DNA from: Arthrobacter globiformis
Lineage (GTDB): Bacteria; Actinomycetota; Actinomycetes; Actinomycetales; Micrococcaceae
Assembly (NCBI RefSeq): GCF_030818015.1
Contig: NZ_JAUSZX010000001.1
Coordinates: 186,001-250,000, forward strand
Direction: 5' to 3'
DNA length: 64,000 nt
A program made the translations under genes and the position numbers. Below, piece after piece: positions 1 through 8,759 of this stretch (the first letter of the stretch is position 1; each line of letters opens with the position of its first letter). The notes beneath the pieces are model-generated. The model was given only the letters and a program-made list of their open reading frames with translations, was not told where the DNA came from and did no database searches.

Positions 1-1
1 C

Positions 2-334
2 GAGGTGTCAGGACAGGGCTTGCGCGCATCGCGGGACGCAGTGGCCGCGCTGGCAGCCCACCCGCAGCCTTTCCGCTCACCGGCCCAGGAACCCAGCGAA
101 CCCGAAGACGACGACGAGCCACCTCAGCGGTTCCCGTACCGGTACCGGGCCATTGCCAGCAAAGGCGATGTCACCCGGGAGGTCAGCAGCAACATGCTCA
201 ATGACGAAATCTATGGCCGCATCCGCACGCTGGCCAAGAGCGGCAACATCGAAGCAGCCGCCACCGCGCTGACCCGGCACTCGGACATCACCATGAAGCA
301 GGCGCGCGAATTCATCGCCCTGCTCGACGACTAA
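2..334 (+). CDS. C-terminal part of an unidentified protein (cut by window edge)
   Basis: The open frame runs in from the left edge with no start I can defend (a GTG at position 5 has no ribosome site in view), so this is treated as the 3' part of a longer gene. The visible 110 or so residues have a disordered acidic stretch (PSEPEDDDEPP, about residues 28-40), then a soluble helical tail rich in Ala, Thr and Arg ending in LLDD. GC-rich third positions support real coding. I do not recognise the family and assign no function. It ends 24 bp from the stop of the convergent zinc-ribbon gene. Confidence 0.6.
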   Translation, partial: EVSGQGLRASRDAVAALAAHPQPFRSPAQEPSEPEDDDEPPQRFPYRYRAIASKGDVTREVSSNMLNDEIYGRIRTLAKSGNIEAAATALTRHSDITMKQAREFIALLDD

Positions 335-358
335 CCGCGGCCGGGTGGCCGCAGCCAG

Positions 359-706
359 CTAGAAGTCGAACAGGTCCCCCAGCCAGCCTTCTTTCTTCTT
401 GTGGCGGCGGCGGTCATTGTCGCGGTCGTATCCCTTGCCGTAGCTACGGTCGTCGTAGCGCGGCTGGTCACGCCGCGGTTCGGAGTTGCGGTACAGCGGC
501 GGAGGAACCATGCCGGGCGCGGGTGACGCGGGAGCAGGGCGAATGGGCGCCGGAGGTGCCGCCGGCGCCCCGGCGTTGACCCGGTCGATGATCTTGTCCA
601 GTTCGCCGCGGTCCAGCCACACACCCCGGCACTGCGGACAGTAGTCGATTTCCACACCGCTGCGTTCGCTCATGACCAGGTCTGAAGAATCAATGGGACA
701 TTTCAT
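359..706 (-). CDS. zf-TFIIB zinc-ribbon protein
   Basis: A small protein of 115 aa. The N-terminal 45 residues match the zf-TFIIB/DUF-type zinc ribbon: MKCPIDSSDLVMSER, then DYCPQC and the GVWLDRGELDKI signature. The first knuckle is CPID rather than CPxC, so only three cysteines are present; this variant is common in the family. Residues 50-80 are Pro/Ala-rich, followed by a charged Arg/Asp/Tyr segment and a C-terminal WLGDLFDF motif. The ATG at 706 was preferred over an in-frame GTG at 715 because family members start with MKCP. Function unknown; probably a metal-binding adaptor. Confidence 0.8.
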   Translation of the reverse strand: MKCPIDSSDLVMSERSGVEIDYCPQCRGVWLDRGELDKIIDRVNAGAPAAPPAPIRPAPASPAPGMVPPPLYRNSEPRRDQPRYDDRSYGKGYDRDNDRRRHKKKEGWLGDLFDF

Positions 707-743
707 GCCCGGCACAACGAGCGGGTGCTGCGATTAGTTCGCG

Positions 744-1370
744 TTACTGCCCGCGTGAGATTCCGGCCAGCAGCTGTTCAAAGGGCAGCGACTCCAGCAG
801 GGCCGGCTTGCGGCCCGGCTGGTCCCCTTCCAGGAGGCGGCTGAACTCTGCCGCCGCCCGTTCGATCCGCACCGAAAGCGGGGTCCCGCCGTCGTCGGCG
901 TTTCCCCAGTCCTGGGGGCCGGCGAAGACAGCTGTGGCCGCGGTCCGCGTACGCAGGTAGCTGAACAGCGGGCGCATGGCGTGGTCGAGCACCATCTGGT
1001 GGCGGTCCGTTCCGCCGGTGGCCCCCAAGAGGGCCGCCTTGCCGTCCAGGGACTTGGGGTCCAGCACGTCAATGAACGACTTGAACAGCCCGCTGTAAGA
1101 GGCGCTGAACACCGGTGAGACCGCGATGATCCCGTCGGAGGCCTCGACGCCGGCGATCACCTCTGCCAGCCGGGGCGGAGCAAAACCCGTGACGAAGTTG
1201 TTGGCGATGTCCGCGGCCAGTTCACGGAGCTCCACGACCTCGGTGGTCACGTCGTAGCCGGCGGCCGTCAGCTCCCGTGTGGCGGCGGCCGCCAGCTGGT
1301 CGGCCAGCAGGCGGGTCGACGACGGCACTCCCAGGCCGGCGGACAGAACGGTTATGCGGCGGGTCTCCAT
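744..1370 (-). CDS. NADPH-dependent FMN reductase family protein
   Basis: 208 aa, flavodoxin-like fold. The N-terminus (ITVLSAGLGVPSSTRLLADQL) is the phosphate-binding loop of FMN-dependent NAD(P)H reductases, and the middle (DGIIAVSPVFSASYSGLFKSFIDVL) matches the substrate/flavin loop of this superfamily. It resembles the CE1759/LLM-partner group of actinobacterial FMN reductases, which supply reduced flavin to monooxygenases. The ATG at 1370 has an AGGAG-type ribosome site 5-8 bases upstream; an upstream in-frame start at 1409 lacks one. No monooxygenase partner is next to it, so the electron acceptor is unknown. Confidence 0.82.
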   Translation of the reverse strand: METRRITVLSAGLGVPSSTRLLADQLAAAATRELTAAGYDVTTEVVELRELAADIANNFVTGFAPPRLAEVIAGVEASDGIIAVSPVFSASYSGLFKSFIDVLDPKSLDGKAALLGATGGTDRHQMVLDHAMRPLFSYLRTRTAATAVFAGPQDWGNADDGGTPLSVRIERAAAEFSRLLEGDQPGRKPALLESLPFEQLLAGISRGQ

Positions 1371-1478
1371 GGCGGTCTCCTCTTGTTTGCTCGGTATATG
1401 CATTTGCATCTATTCGCTCAACCCGGGAGGACCGGCCTTTATTCCGCTGCCCACTAGACGGCCCAGTGCACTGCGTCC

Positions 1479-1900
1479 ATGGCGGATAACAAGACACAGG
1501 TGACGGGGGTTTCGGCGGACGACTACATCGCGGCTCTGGAGCACCCGGTGCGCCGGCAGGACGGCGTGGGCCTTCGCGCCCTCCTGGCGGAGTTGACGGG
1601 CCAGGAGCCGGAAATGTGGGGTCCCACCATCGTCGGATTCGGCAGGGTGCACTATAAATACGCCACCGGGCGCGAAGGGGACACTGCAGCGGTGGGGTTT
1701 TCTCCCCGCAAAGCCAGCCTCTCGCTCTATGGCCTAACGAACGCACCGGAGTCGGCTGCGCTCCTGGCCGCCTGGGAAAGCACAAGACGGGCGCCAGCTG
1801 CCTCTACATCAACAAGCTGGCCGACGTCGATGAAGCCGTGCTGGCCGAGCTGATCAGCATAGGCTACCGCTACGGGACCACAATCCTGCACAGCAGGTAG
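1479..1900 (+). pseudogene. DUF1801 domain gene with a single-base frameshift
   Basis: The frame from ATG 1479 encodes a DUF1801-type (YdhG-like) start: SADDYIAALEHPVRRQDG, EMWGPTIVGFGRVHYKY, VGFSPRKASLSLYGL. After LLAA it turns into low-quality sequence and stops at 1853. The next frame, entered at about 1772, continues with the expected family end (LGKHKTGASCLYINKLADVDEAVL, then GYRYGTTILHSR) and stops at 1900. Restoring one base near 1765-1772 gives an intact protein of about 140 aa. It is either a recent loss-of-function mutation or a base-call error; the sequence alone cannot tell. Confidence 0.8.
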
Positions 1901-1931
1901 GCGGCCGGACGAAAGCCGCCGGAACGACGAA

Positions 1932-1973
1932 GCCCCCGCCGTCGGCTTCCCGGAGGAATCCGACGGCGGGGGC
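1932..1973. terminator. strong bidirectional hairpin between DUF1801 gene and rplI
   Basis: Perfect 14-bp arms (1932-1945 and 1960-1973, GCCCCCGCCGTCGG and its complement) with a 14-base loop sit between the convergent DUF1801 locus and the end of rplI. There is no T-run, which is common for actinobacterial terminators. It probably serves both units. Confidence 0.65.
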
Positions 1974-2020
1974 CGTCAGCAGTTCAGGACTGCGGAGTGA
2001 TCCGGCAAATGCCGGATCTA

Positions 2021-2473
2021 CTACTTGCCTGCGACTACGTCGAGTTCGATCACAGCGGCAACGTCGTCGTGCAGACGGACGTTGGCCTGGTAGGAACCGA
2101 CCGACTTGATGTGAGCCGGAAGTTCAACCTTGCGCTTGTCGATGCGGCCGAGGCCAGCGGCCTCAACAGCGTCGGCCACGTCGCCCTGCTTGACGGTGCC
2201 GAACAGGCGTCCGGTCTCGCCAGCCTTGACAACGAGCTTGACCGGCTTGGCGGAGAGTGCAGCAGCCTGCTTCTGAGCGTCTTCCAGGGAAGCGTGCTCG
2301 CGGGCAACGCGGGCAGCCTTGATGGACTCAACCTGCTTCTCGCCACCCTTGGACCAGGTCAGAGCGAAGCCGCGGGGCAGCAGGAAGTTACGTGCGTAAC
2401 CGTCCTTGACCTCGACAACGTCGCCAGCAGCACCGAGACCGGTTACTTCGTGGGTCAGAATGAGCTTTGCCAT
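2021..2473 (-). CDS. rplI: 50S ribosomal protein L9
   Basis: 150 aa, the normal L9 length. It begins [35 protein letters not shown], the conserved N-terminal RNA-binding domain, followed by the long connecting helix ([24 protein letters not shown]) and the C-terminal domain ([19 protein letters not shown]). It is the last gene of rpsF-ssb-rpsR-rplI, 18 bp after rpsR, and ends at the hairpin at 1932-1973. Confidence 0.98.
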   Translation of the reverse strand: MAKLILTHEVTGLGAAGDVVEVKDGYARNFLLPRGFALTWSKGGEKQVESIKAARVAREHASLEDAQKQAAALSAKPVKLVVKAGETGRLFGTVKQGDVADAVEAAGLGRIDKRKVELPAHIKSVGSYQANVRLHDDVAAVIELDVVAGK

Positions 2474-2491
2474 GTTAGTTAATCCCTTTCC

Positions 2492-2731
2492 TTAGCCCCG
2501 GCCAGCGCCGGAGTAGGGCAGCAGAGCAACTTCGCGGGCGTTCTTGATTGCCTGGGCGATCTTGCGCTGCTCCTGCACCGTGACGCCAGTGACGCGACGG
2601 GCGCGGATCTTTCCGCGGTCGGAGATGAACTTGCGCAGCAATGCTACGTCCTTGTAGTCGATGACAGTGATGTCAGCGGCCTTCAAGGGGTTGGACTTTG
2701 GTTTGGGCTTACGGAGTTCAGCCTTAGCCAT
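2492..2731 (-). CDS. rpsR: 30S ribosomal protein S18
   Basis: 79 aa with the S18 signatures [29 protein letters not shown] and [30 protein letters not shown]18 binds S6 on the small-subunit platform, which fits its place in the rpsF operon. There is no CxxC zinc motif at the N-terminus, so this is the zinc-free (C-minus) form. Third gene of the operon, 130 bp downstream of ssb. Confidence 0.98.
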   Translation of the reverse strand: MAKAELRKPKPKSNPLKAADITVIDYKDVALLRKFISDRGKIRARRVTGVTVQEQRKIAQAIKNAREVALLPYSGAGRG

Positions 2732-2861
2732 CGTGGAGCTCCTATTCTAGGGAGCCCGTGAATCGTGATCCACGGGATGGTGGTGGTCCGACCGCGGCAT
2801 GCACAAAACGTCCCATCTGGAACGCTGTGGCGGAAGCTGCGCCGGACCTTTGTTTTGTTGT

Positions 2862-3443
2862 TTAGAAGGGAGGTTCGGAATCCGGGCCGTTGCCCCAGCC
2901 GCCGCCCGCATTGCTGACCCCGGGCGTGGCCCATGGGTCATCCTGCCCTGCTGCGGGCTGGTTGCCGCCCCAGCTTCCTCCGGTGTTGCCGCCCTGGTTT
3001 CCACCCTGGCCGCCACCGAATCCACCGCCACCGAAACCGCCGCTGTTGCCGCCGCCGAAACCGCCCTGGCCGCCGGAGCGCTGGGTGCGGTTGACCTTGG
3101 CATTGGCATAACGCAAGCTCGGGCCGATTTCGTCGACTTCGAGCTCGATAACGGTGCGCTTCTCGCCTTCTTTTGTTTCGTAGGAACGGCTCTTCAGGCG
3201 GCCGGAAACAATCACGCGGGTGCCCTTGGTGAGGGACTCGGCGACGTTCTCTGCTGCCTCGCGCCAGACCGAAGCACGCAGGAACAAGGTTTCCCCGTCC
3301 TTCCACTCATTGGACTGGCGGTCGAAGGTGCGAGGCGTGGACGCGATGGTGAAGTTCGCTACTGCCGAACCTGACGGTGTGAACCTCAGTTCGGGGTCAT
3401 TGGTGAGATTACCAATGACCGTAATAGTGGTTTCGCCTGCCAT
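2862..3443 (-). CDS. ssb: single-stranded DNA-binding protein
   Basis: 193 aa. The N-terminal 110 or so residues are the OB fold of SSB ([25 protein letters not shown], then [35 protein letters not shown]). A long Gly/Asn/Gln-rich disordered linker follows, and the C-terminal tip DSEPPF is a variant of the acidic tip that recruits replication and repair proteins (usually DDDLPF or DDEPPF). The start ATG lies 3 bases after a purine-rich ribosome site, AGGAGGCAG. It sits between rpsF and rpsR, the standard bacterial arrangement. Confidence 0.98.
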   Translation of the reverse strand: MAGETTITVIGNLTNDPELRFTPSGSAVANFTIASTPRTFDRQSNEWKDGETLFLRASVWREAAENVAESLTKGTRVIVSGRLKSRSYETKEGEKRTVIELEVDEIGPSLRYANAKVNRTQRSGGQGGFGGGNSGGFGGGGFGGGQGGNQGGNTGGSWGGNQPAAGQDDPWATPGVSNAGGGWGNGPDSEPPF

Positions 3444-3498
3444 CTACTGCCTCCTTGTTCGTTCCTGCGGGGTAAAGAATGAAAGTTCGTAGCTGAAA

Positions 3499-3804
3499 TT
3501 ACTCAGCAACAACCTTCTGCTCTTCGGGGCGGATGATCTTGGTGCGCATGATGGTCTCGTTGAGACCCAGCTGGCGGTCAAGTTCCTTGGCGGTAGCCGG
3601 CGTCGCGGTGAAGTTCACCACGGCGTAGATACCTTCGGACTTCTTCTTGATGTCGTAAGCCAGACGGCGACGGCCCCAGATGTCAACCTTCTCGATGGTT
3701 CCACCATCGTTGGTGATGACGTTCAGGAACTTCTGAAGCGACGGCTCTACGGTACGCTCTTCGACCTCGGGGTCGATGATTACCATCAATTCGTAAGGAC
3801 GCAT
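3499..3804 (-). CDS. rpsF: 30S ribosomal protein S6
   Basis: 101 aa, starting [23 protein letters not shown] and ending [10 protein letters not shown]. The core ([32 protein letters not shown]) is typical S6. The ATG at 3804 is chosen because a near-perfect ribosome site (AAAGGAGGTG) lies just upstream; the longer reading from a GTG at 3816 would start inside that site. First gene of the rpsF-ssb-rpsR-rplI operon, so the promoter should lie in 3805-3950. Confidence 0.98.
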   Translation of the reverse strand: MRPYELMVIIDPEVEERTVEPSLQKFLNVITNDGGTIEKVDIWGRRRLAYDIKKKSEGIYAVVNFTATPATAKELDRQLGLNETIMRTKIIRPEEQKVVAE

Positions 3805-4027
3805 ATGTGAACCCACCTCCTTTGGGCTAAGCGGTTACGGTATTTCCGTAACAGGAGGTTCATTTGCGATGCCGTGCACGCCCGCATCCAAAAACGGACC
3901 AGGGCGCAGCACAGACTTCACTATCCTAGTGCATCGGGGAGGATTTCCGCGATTCGGACAGCTCCAAGGCTACTGTCCCCGACAGTGGGCCGGAAGTGGC
4001 GGGCAGGCTATGTGGAAAACCCCGGCG

Positions 4028-6547
4028 TCAGAAGCGGGAAAGACTCACCAGCACCTTGCCCGACTCGACTGACACGTTGCCCCTGACGTAGAACTGCACC
4101 TGGTCCGTCTCCTTCTCCCACTCCGGGTTCGCCTTGCTGAAGGAGGCACTCCGCTCGTAGCTCACCGTGGCCTCGCCGGCTTTGCCTCCGCTGAGCCGCC
4201 AAGTGCCATCAAACGACCGGGTAAGCCCGTAGTCGGGATCGGCGGTGACCGACCACTTCACGTTCCGGACATCGCCGAAGGCAAACCATGAGAACGGGCA
4301 TCCCTCCGGTTCAAGGTCAGTGGATTTTTCGCAGCCGGCAAGGGCGGCGGCCACCTGCCGGGACGTTTCCGCCACGAGCGCGTCCGAGGCCTTCACCGTA
4401 AGCCTGGCCGTCTCGGGTGCCTGCGGCAGCGCCCCGCCCGAGACCATCACCTGCTGGTCCTCGGCCGAGAGGTACTTCTCGGTGTCGGGAAGACCTACCG
4501 AGTAGGATCCGGGAAACGCCGGGAGACTGATGTTTGTCCCAAAAGCAGTGGCCTCATTCTGACCCGCGGTGACAGTTACTCCGTTCACCGCGACGGCAGC
4601 CAGGGGAGCATCGGCGGACACGGTGACGTGCTGCAGAGGGAACGCCTCAAGCTTCCAGTGGTCGTCCAAAAGCTCGGGCTGGTTCTTGACGAGGGCGAAC
4701 GTCTGCTCGTACTTGCGCCCGCCCTGCCTCAGTTCGGCACGGACCTGCGCCGACTCACCGGAAATCTTGGTGGAAATAATCGAGAAGCCGTCGATGCGGT
4801 TGGCTGCGGCGCCGAGGACCTCATTCGTCAGGAGGGTCCGTTCCTCGTGGGGCACGTCAGGATCCAGAATTTCCAGGGCTCTGCGCGCATCGCCGTCAAC
4901 GAGTGCCTGGGCGTAGTCCTTCACCGGCTGGTCCGGGCCTGGTTTGACCGCATTGACCGTCACCACCGAGCCGATGGCCAGCACCAGGACCACGCCGACG
5001 ACGGCGGCTGACACCAGCAGGCGCTTCCTGCCCTTGGCCGTAAGCAGCCGTTCAGCAGGGGCGGTTGCCGGAGGACCGGCTACACCCGGCTGGCTTTCCC
5101 CGGACGGCTGATTCGCGACCCCGCCGCCTGCTGCCGGGCCGGGATGGGTGGTTCCGGGATAGGCGGTTCCCGGACAGCCTTGGAGCCTGGCGGGGAGGAC
5201 ACGGAGCAGCCGCTGCAGCCGGGCCGGCACCACCGGCACCAGGTAGGGCGCCAGGAAACGTGCCGCAACTTCGACCAGCAGCCCCCAGCCGAGGAAGACG
5301 GCTGGCGACCACCACGCCGGCGCCAGGACATATTGCCCGGCCGCGAGTCCCGGTGCATCAAAGTCAGCGCGGACGGTCAGGAGAGGCAGCAGAAGCAGTC
5401 CCAGAAGGAGGAACCCGGCAGGCACGGGTATCCATGACCGGAGGTCAGCGTTTGGAACCGGTCCCCTGCGCAGCAGAACGCAAAGGCCGGAAATGACCGT
5501 GCAGACCAATGCCAGTGCCAGCGCCGCCCACGCAGCGCCCGCGGCGCCCGTGCCTGCTGCGTCAGCACCGAAGCCGTAAATGGTCTGGTCCTCGTTCCGG
5601 CTCTGCTGTGCCGCGAAAATCTGCGTCGTTTCTGACAGCACGTGGAGGCCTCCGAGGTGGCCGGCTACAAGGCCATAACCCGCCGCGTTGCCGATTAGCA
5701 GCGGACCGGACAGCAGGGCCGCCCAGCCGGCGGAGACGGCGGCTGTTATCCATGCCGCGGGGACGGCGATGACCGAAAAAACTGCCACGTGTATAGCGAC
5801 GACGGCCAGCGGCAGGTTCAGTTGTCCGCGAAGGAGTGCCGCACCGTTCGCCGCACGCCGCGAATATGTAGCGTTCCGGGACAGCGCAGACAGGCCGGCA
5901 GCAAGAAGGAAGGCAACAAAAACAGGCCATCCGCCGGCTGCTGAAATGGGATCGATGCTGAATCCGTCCCCGGCAGGGAAACGGACGGCAGCGGCCGCGG
6001 CCACACCGTTGACCAGCAGCGCGAAAACCGCGCCGCTGACTGCGGACTGAAGCAGGAGCTGCGGACGGCCAGCGGACGGAAACCGCCGTTCCGCCAGGCG
6101 GCTGGCCAGATAGATGCCCACAGCACTGACCAGCAGCACCGCCAACGGGACTGCGTAGACGTGGCCCTCACCCCGGACGGACCCAAGAAACGGCACCACA
6201 CCTGCCACGGCGGTACCCGCACTGCCCAAATGCGCCATGGCCACCAGCTGGGCGGTTAGCTGGCCCAGCTGGGACCAGGCGTCGGGTGCCTGCTCCGCGG
6301 CAATTGCTCCGCCCAGTGCCGGGATCGGGTTGCCTTGGCTGGCGGCAATGCCTGCGAGTGACAGGACCACGGTTGCGAGGCTGAACATGTACACCGCGAC
6401 GTAGGAGGCAGCCGCAGCGGCAGCGCCGGTCCAAAGCAGGCGGAAATCGAAGAATGAATTGCCCGGTTGTGGGCCCGGAGGTGTTCCAGGTTGATGCGCC
6501 GGAAGATCGGGCACGGCAGGCGCGGAAACAGGTGGTTGTTGCGACAT
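4028..6547 (-). CDS. large polytopic membrane protein with extracytoplasmic C-terminal domain
   Basis: 839 aa. Residues 1-30 are a Pro-rich cytoplasmic tail. About residues 35-430 hold eight to ten hydrophobic spans (for example FRLLWTGAAAAAASYVAVYMF). A Pro/Gly linker follows, then one more span at about 510-535 (KRLLVSAAVVGVVLVLAIGS). The last 300 residues are soluble and presumably outside. They resemble the repeated domains of TcaA/YvbJ-type envelope proteins: an NTF2-like section (VKDYAQALVDGDARRALEILDPD), then beta-rich repeats with small-residue turns, and one Cys pair (GCEKSTDLEPEGC) that could form a disulphide. No catalytic motif is visible. The neighbour ynfA is divergent. Function unknown; an envelope-stress or cell-wall role is a guess. 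Confidence 0.7.
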   Translation of the reverse strand: MSQQPPVSAPAVPDLPAHQPGTPPGPQPGNSFFDFRLLWTGAAAAAASYVAVYMFSLATVVLSLAGIAASQGNPIPALGGAIAAEQAPDAWSQLGQLTAQLVAMAHLGSAGTAVAGVVPFLGSVRGEGHVYAVPLAVLLVSAVGIYLASRLAERRFPSAGRPQLLLQSAVSGAVFALLVNGVAAAAAVRFPAGDGFSIDPISAAGGWPVFVAFLLAAGLSALSRNATYSRRAANGAALLRGQLNLPLAVVAIHVAVFSVIAVPAAWITAAVSAGWAALLSGPLLIGNAAGYGLVAGHLGGLHVLSETTQIFAAQQSRNEDQTIYGFGADAAGTGAAGAAWAALALALVCTVISGLCVLLRRGPVPNADLRSWIPVPAGFLLLGLLLLPLLTVRADFDAPGLAAGQYVLAPAWWSPAVFLGWGLLVEVAARFLAPYLVPVVPARLQRLLRVLPARLQGCPGTAYPGTTHPGPAAGGGVANQPSGESQPGVAGPPATAPAERLLTAKGRKRLLVSAAVVGVVLVLAIGSVVTVNAVKPGPDQPVKDYAQALVDGDARRALEILDPDVPHEERTLLTNEVLGAAANRIDGFSIISTKISGESAQVRAELRQGGRKYEQTFALVKNQPELLDDHWKLEAFPLQHVTVSADAPLAAVAVNGVTVTAGQNEATAFGTNISLPAFPGSYSVGLPDTEKYLSAEDQQVMVSGGALPQAPETARLTVKASDALVAETSRQVAAALAGCEKSTDLEPEGCPFSWFAFGDVRNVKWSVTADPDYGLTRSFDGTWRLSGGKAGEATVSYERSASFSKANPEWEKETDQVQFYVRGNVSVESGKVLVSLSRF

Positions 6548-6664
6548 TTTCCCCAGATTTCTGTCGGACTCTCACTGATGCTGTGAATCTAAGGGGAATC
6601 CGGCGCCGGCGCCAGTCATATGGCCTCGGGCTGTGGACAAATTCCGGCGCTGAATACTGGAGCT

Positions 6665-7000
6665 ATGACGATTCTGAAATCCGTGCTCCTTTTCACCCTT
6701 GCTGCCGTGGCGGAGATCGGCGGAGCCTGGCTGATCTGGCAGGCCGTGCGGGAGGACAAGGCGTGGTGGTGGGCCGGACTCGGAATTGTGGCGCTGGGGC
6801 TCTACGGCTTTGTCGCCGCCTTCCAGCCGGATGCCCATTTCGGCCGGGTCCTGGCGGCGTACGGCGGGGTCTTCATCGCCGGCTCGCTGGTGTGGGGCAT
6901 GCTTCTGGACGGTTTCCGGCCCGACCGCTGGGACATCATCGGTGCCGCCGTCTGCCTCGTTGGCGTCGCCGTCATCATGTTCGCCCCCAGACACGGCTGA
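6665..7000 (+). CDS. YnfA/UPF0060 family small membrane protein
   Basis: 111 aa with four closely packed transmembrane helices. The family marks are [25 protein letters not shown] and [25 protein letters not shown], then [19 protein letters not shown]. YnfA proteins are related in fold to small multidrug resistance transporters and some export cationic compounds; the substrate here is unknown. The ATG at 6665 was chosen over 6620 because homologues start just before the first helix. Divergent from the large membrane protein, with 117 bp between them for two promoters. Confidence 0.9.
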   Translation: MTILKSVLLFTLAAVAEIGGAWLIWQAVREDKAWWWAGLGIVALGLYGFVAAFQPDAHFGRVLAAYGGVFIAGSLVWGMLLDGFRPDRWDIIGAAVCLVGVAVIMFAPRHG

Positions 7001-7014
7001 CGCCCAAATAAAGA

Positions 7015-7057
7015 CCATCCGCCCGGTCAGGCCGTAAACGGCCAACCGGGCGGATGG
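7015..7057 (+). terminator. hairpin terminator after ynfA
   Basis: Outer arms CCATCCGCCCGGT (7015-7027) and its exact complement (7045-7057) enclose a second small stem (GGCCGT/ACGGCC). It lies 15 bp after the YnfA stop and between convergent genes, so it can also end transcription of the permease gene. Confidence 0.75.
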
Positions 7058-7092
7058 TTCCAGAAAGGGGAAAGACGGGTGCAGAGGCGTGA

Positions 7093-8523
7093 TTACGACG
7101 CCGGGCCGGACCCCACGCCTGCGTCCGCGGTTTCGGCGGACGTTTCGGCGGCGGCCGCCACCTCAGCCCGGCCCGGACCGCCCTTGCGGTAGCGCCACAC
7201 ACCGATGCCGACCACCACGGCGGCCAGTGCCACGGAGAGCAGGAGCGACTCGCGGGTGGAATCCAGGATCACCATGCCGATGATGAGCGCCACGATGCTG
7301 CCGATTGCCAGCCAGGTGAGGTAGGGGAAGAACCACATCTTCAGCGTCAGGTCCTTCGCTGCGGCCCCCATCCGGCGGCGCAGCACCAGCTGGGACGATG
7401 CAATGACCAGCCAGACAAACAGTGCGATGGCACCGGAGGTGTTCACGAGGAACAGGAAGACCGTGTCCGGGGCGATGTAGTTCAGTCCCACCGTGATGAA
7501 GCCAACCACGGTGGAGGCCAACACTGCTGCGGCGGGCACGCCGCGCTTGGAGATGCGGGTCCAGGACTTCGGGGCATCGCCGCGCTGCGAAAGCGAGAAC
7601 AGCATGCGGCTGGCCGTGTAGAGGCCGGAGTTCAGGCAGGACAGCACCGAGGTCAGCACCACGACGTCCATGATGGTGCCCGCGCCGGGGATGCCGAACA
7701 GCTCGATGACCGCGACATAAGGGCTCTTGGCCACGTTGGCGGAGTTCCAGGGGAGCAGCGTAACCACAATCGCGATGGAGCCGATGTAGAAGACGAGGAT
7801 GCGCCAGACGGTGGACTTTACGGCCTTCTTGACCGCTTCAACCGGGTTTTCGGATTCACCGGCTGCGATGGTGGCGATCTCTGCGCCGAAGAACGCGAAG
7901 ACCACCACGAGGATTCCGGCCAGGACGGCTCCCGGGCCGTTGGGGAGGAAGCCGCCGTTGCCGGTCAGGTTGCTCAGGCCCGGCGCCGGAACGCCCGGAA
8001 CCAGGCCGAGGATCGCCGCCACGCCGAAAAGGAGGAACAGGATGATGGCCGTGACCTTGATGGAGGCGAACCAGAACTCGAACTCCCCATAGGACTTCAC
8101 CGAGCCCAGGTTGGTCAGCGTGAGCAGGATCATGAGCGCCAGAGCCCAGACCCACTGGTCGATGCCGGGCACCCACCGGTGCATGATCGCCGCACCGGCT
8201 GTGGCTTCGATGCCCAGCACGATGATCCAGAACCACGCGTAGAGCCAGCCGATGCTGAAGCCCGCCCAGCGGCCCAGCGCCTTGTCTGCGTAGGTGGAGA
8301 AGGAACCGGTTTCGGGGTTCGCGGCCGCCATCTCGCCAAGCATCCGCATGACGAGGATGACCACGATGCCTGCGGCCATATAGGCCAGCAGGATGCCGGG
8401 ACCGGCCTGCTGGATGGCCGCGCCGGAGCCGACAAACAGGCCGGCGCCGATGACGCCCGCAATGGCGATCATCGACAGGTGCCGGGGTTTTAGGGATTTC
8501 GACAGTTGTTGGTCAGCGTGCAT
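7093..8523 (-). CDS. amino-acid permease (APC superfamily)
   Basis: 476 aa, 12 predicted membrane spans. The first span contains the APC signature SMIAIAGVIGAGLFVGSGAAIQQAGPG, the unwound substrate-binding helix. Later segments (FSTYADKALGRWAGFSIGWLYAWFW, FAFFGAEIATIAAGESENP) match the GABA/asparagine/aromatic permease branch (GabP, AnsP, CycA). It should be a proton-coupled inner-membrane importer; the substrate cannot be fixed by eye. The start at 8523 (MHADQQLSKSL) is preferred because the upstream 65 residues of the longest frame do not look like permease. The 236-bp spacer to the aminopeptidase gene holds no gene. Confidence 0.88.
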   Translation of the reverse strand: MHADQQLSKSLKPRHLSMIAIAGVIGAGLFVGSGAAIQQAGPGILLAYMAAGIVVILVMRMLGEMAAANPETGSFSTYADKALGRWAGFSIGWLYAWFWIIVLGIEATAGAAIMHRWVPGIDQWVWALALMILLTLTNLGSVKSYGEFEFWFASIKVTAIILFLLFGVAAILGLVPGVPAPGLSNLTGNGGFLPNGPGAVLAGILVVVFAFFGAEIATIAAGESENPVEAVKKAVKSTVWRILVFYIGSIAIVVTLLPWNSANVAKSPYVAVIELFGIPGAGTIMDVVVLTSVLSCLNSGLYTASRMLFSLSQRGDAPKSWTRISKRGVPAAAVLASTVVGFITVGLNYIAPDTVFLFLVNTSGAIALFVWLVIASSQLVLRRRMGAAAKDLTLKMWFFPYLTWLAIGSIVALIIGMVILDSTRESLLLSVALAAVVVGIGVWRYRKGGPGRAEVAAAAETSAETADAGVGSGPAS

Positions 8524-8759
8524 GGCTGCGCCATCCTCGTTTTGATTGCAGGTTTTGGGCAGTGGCCGGGCGGCGAAGTCTGTGCCGGGGACCACACTGT
8601 GCGTTTCACAATAAGGGAGCCGGAGGCAGGTCCGGGCTGTGCAAAGACACAGTTTACGGCAATCAAAAACAGGCACATTTCCAGCCAAGCACGCCGCCAA
8701 GCAACAAAGGTTGCCCATAAGGCACTTTTGTAACCGCGTGGAAATCTGTCACCTGCGCA

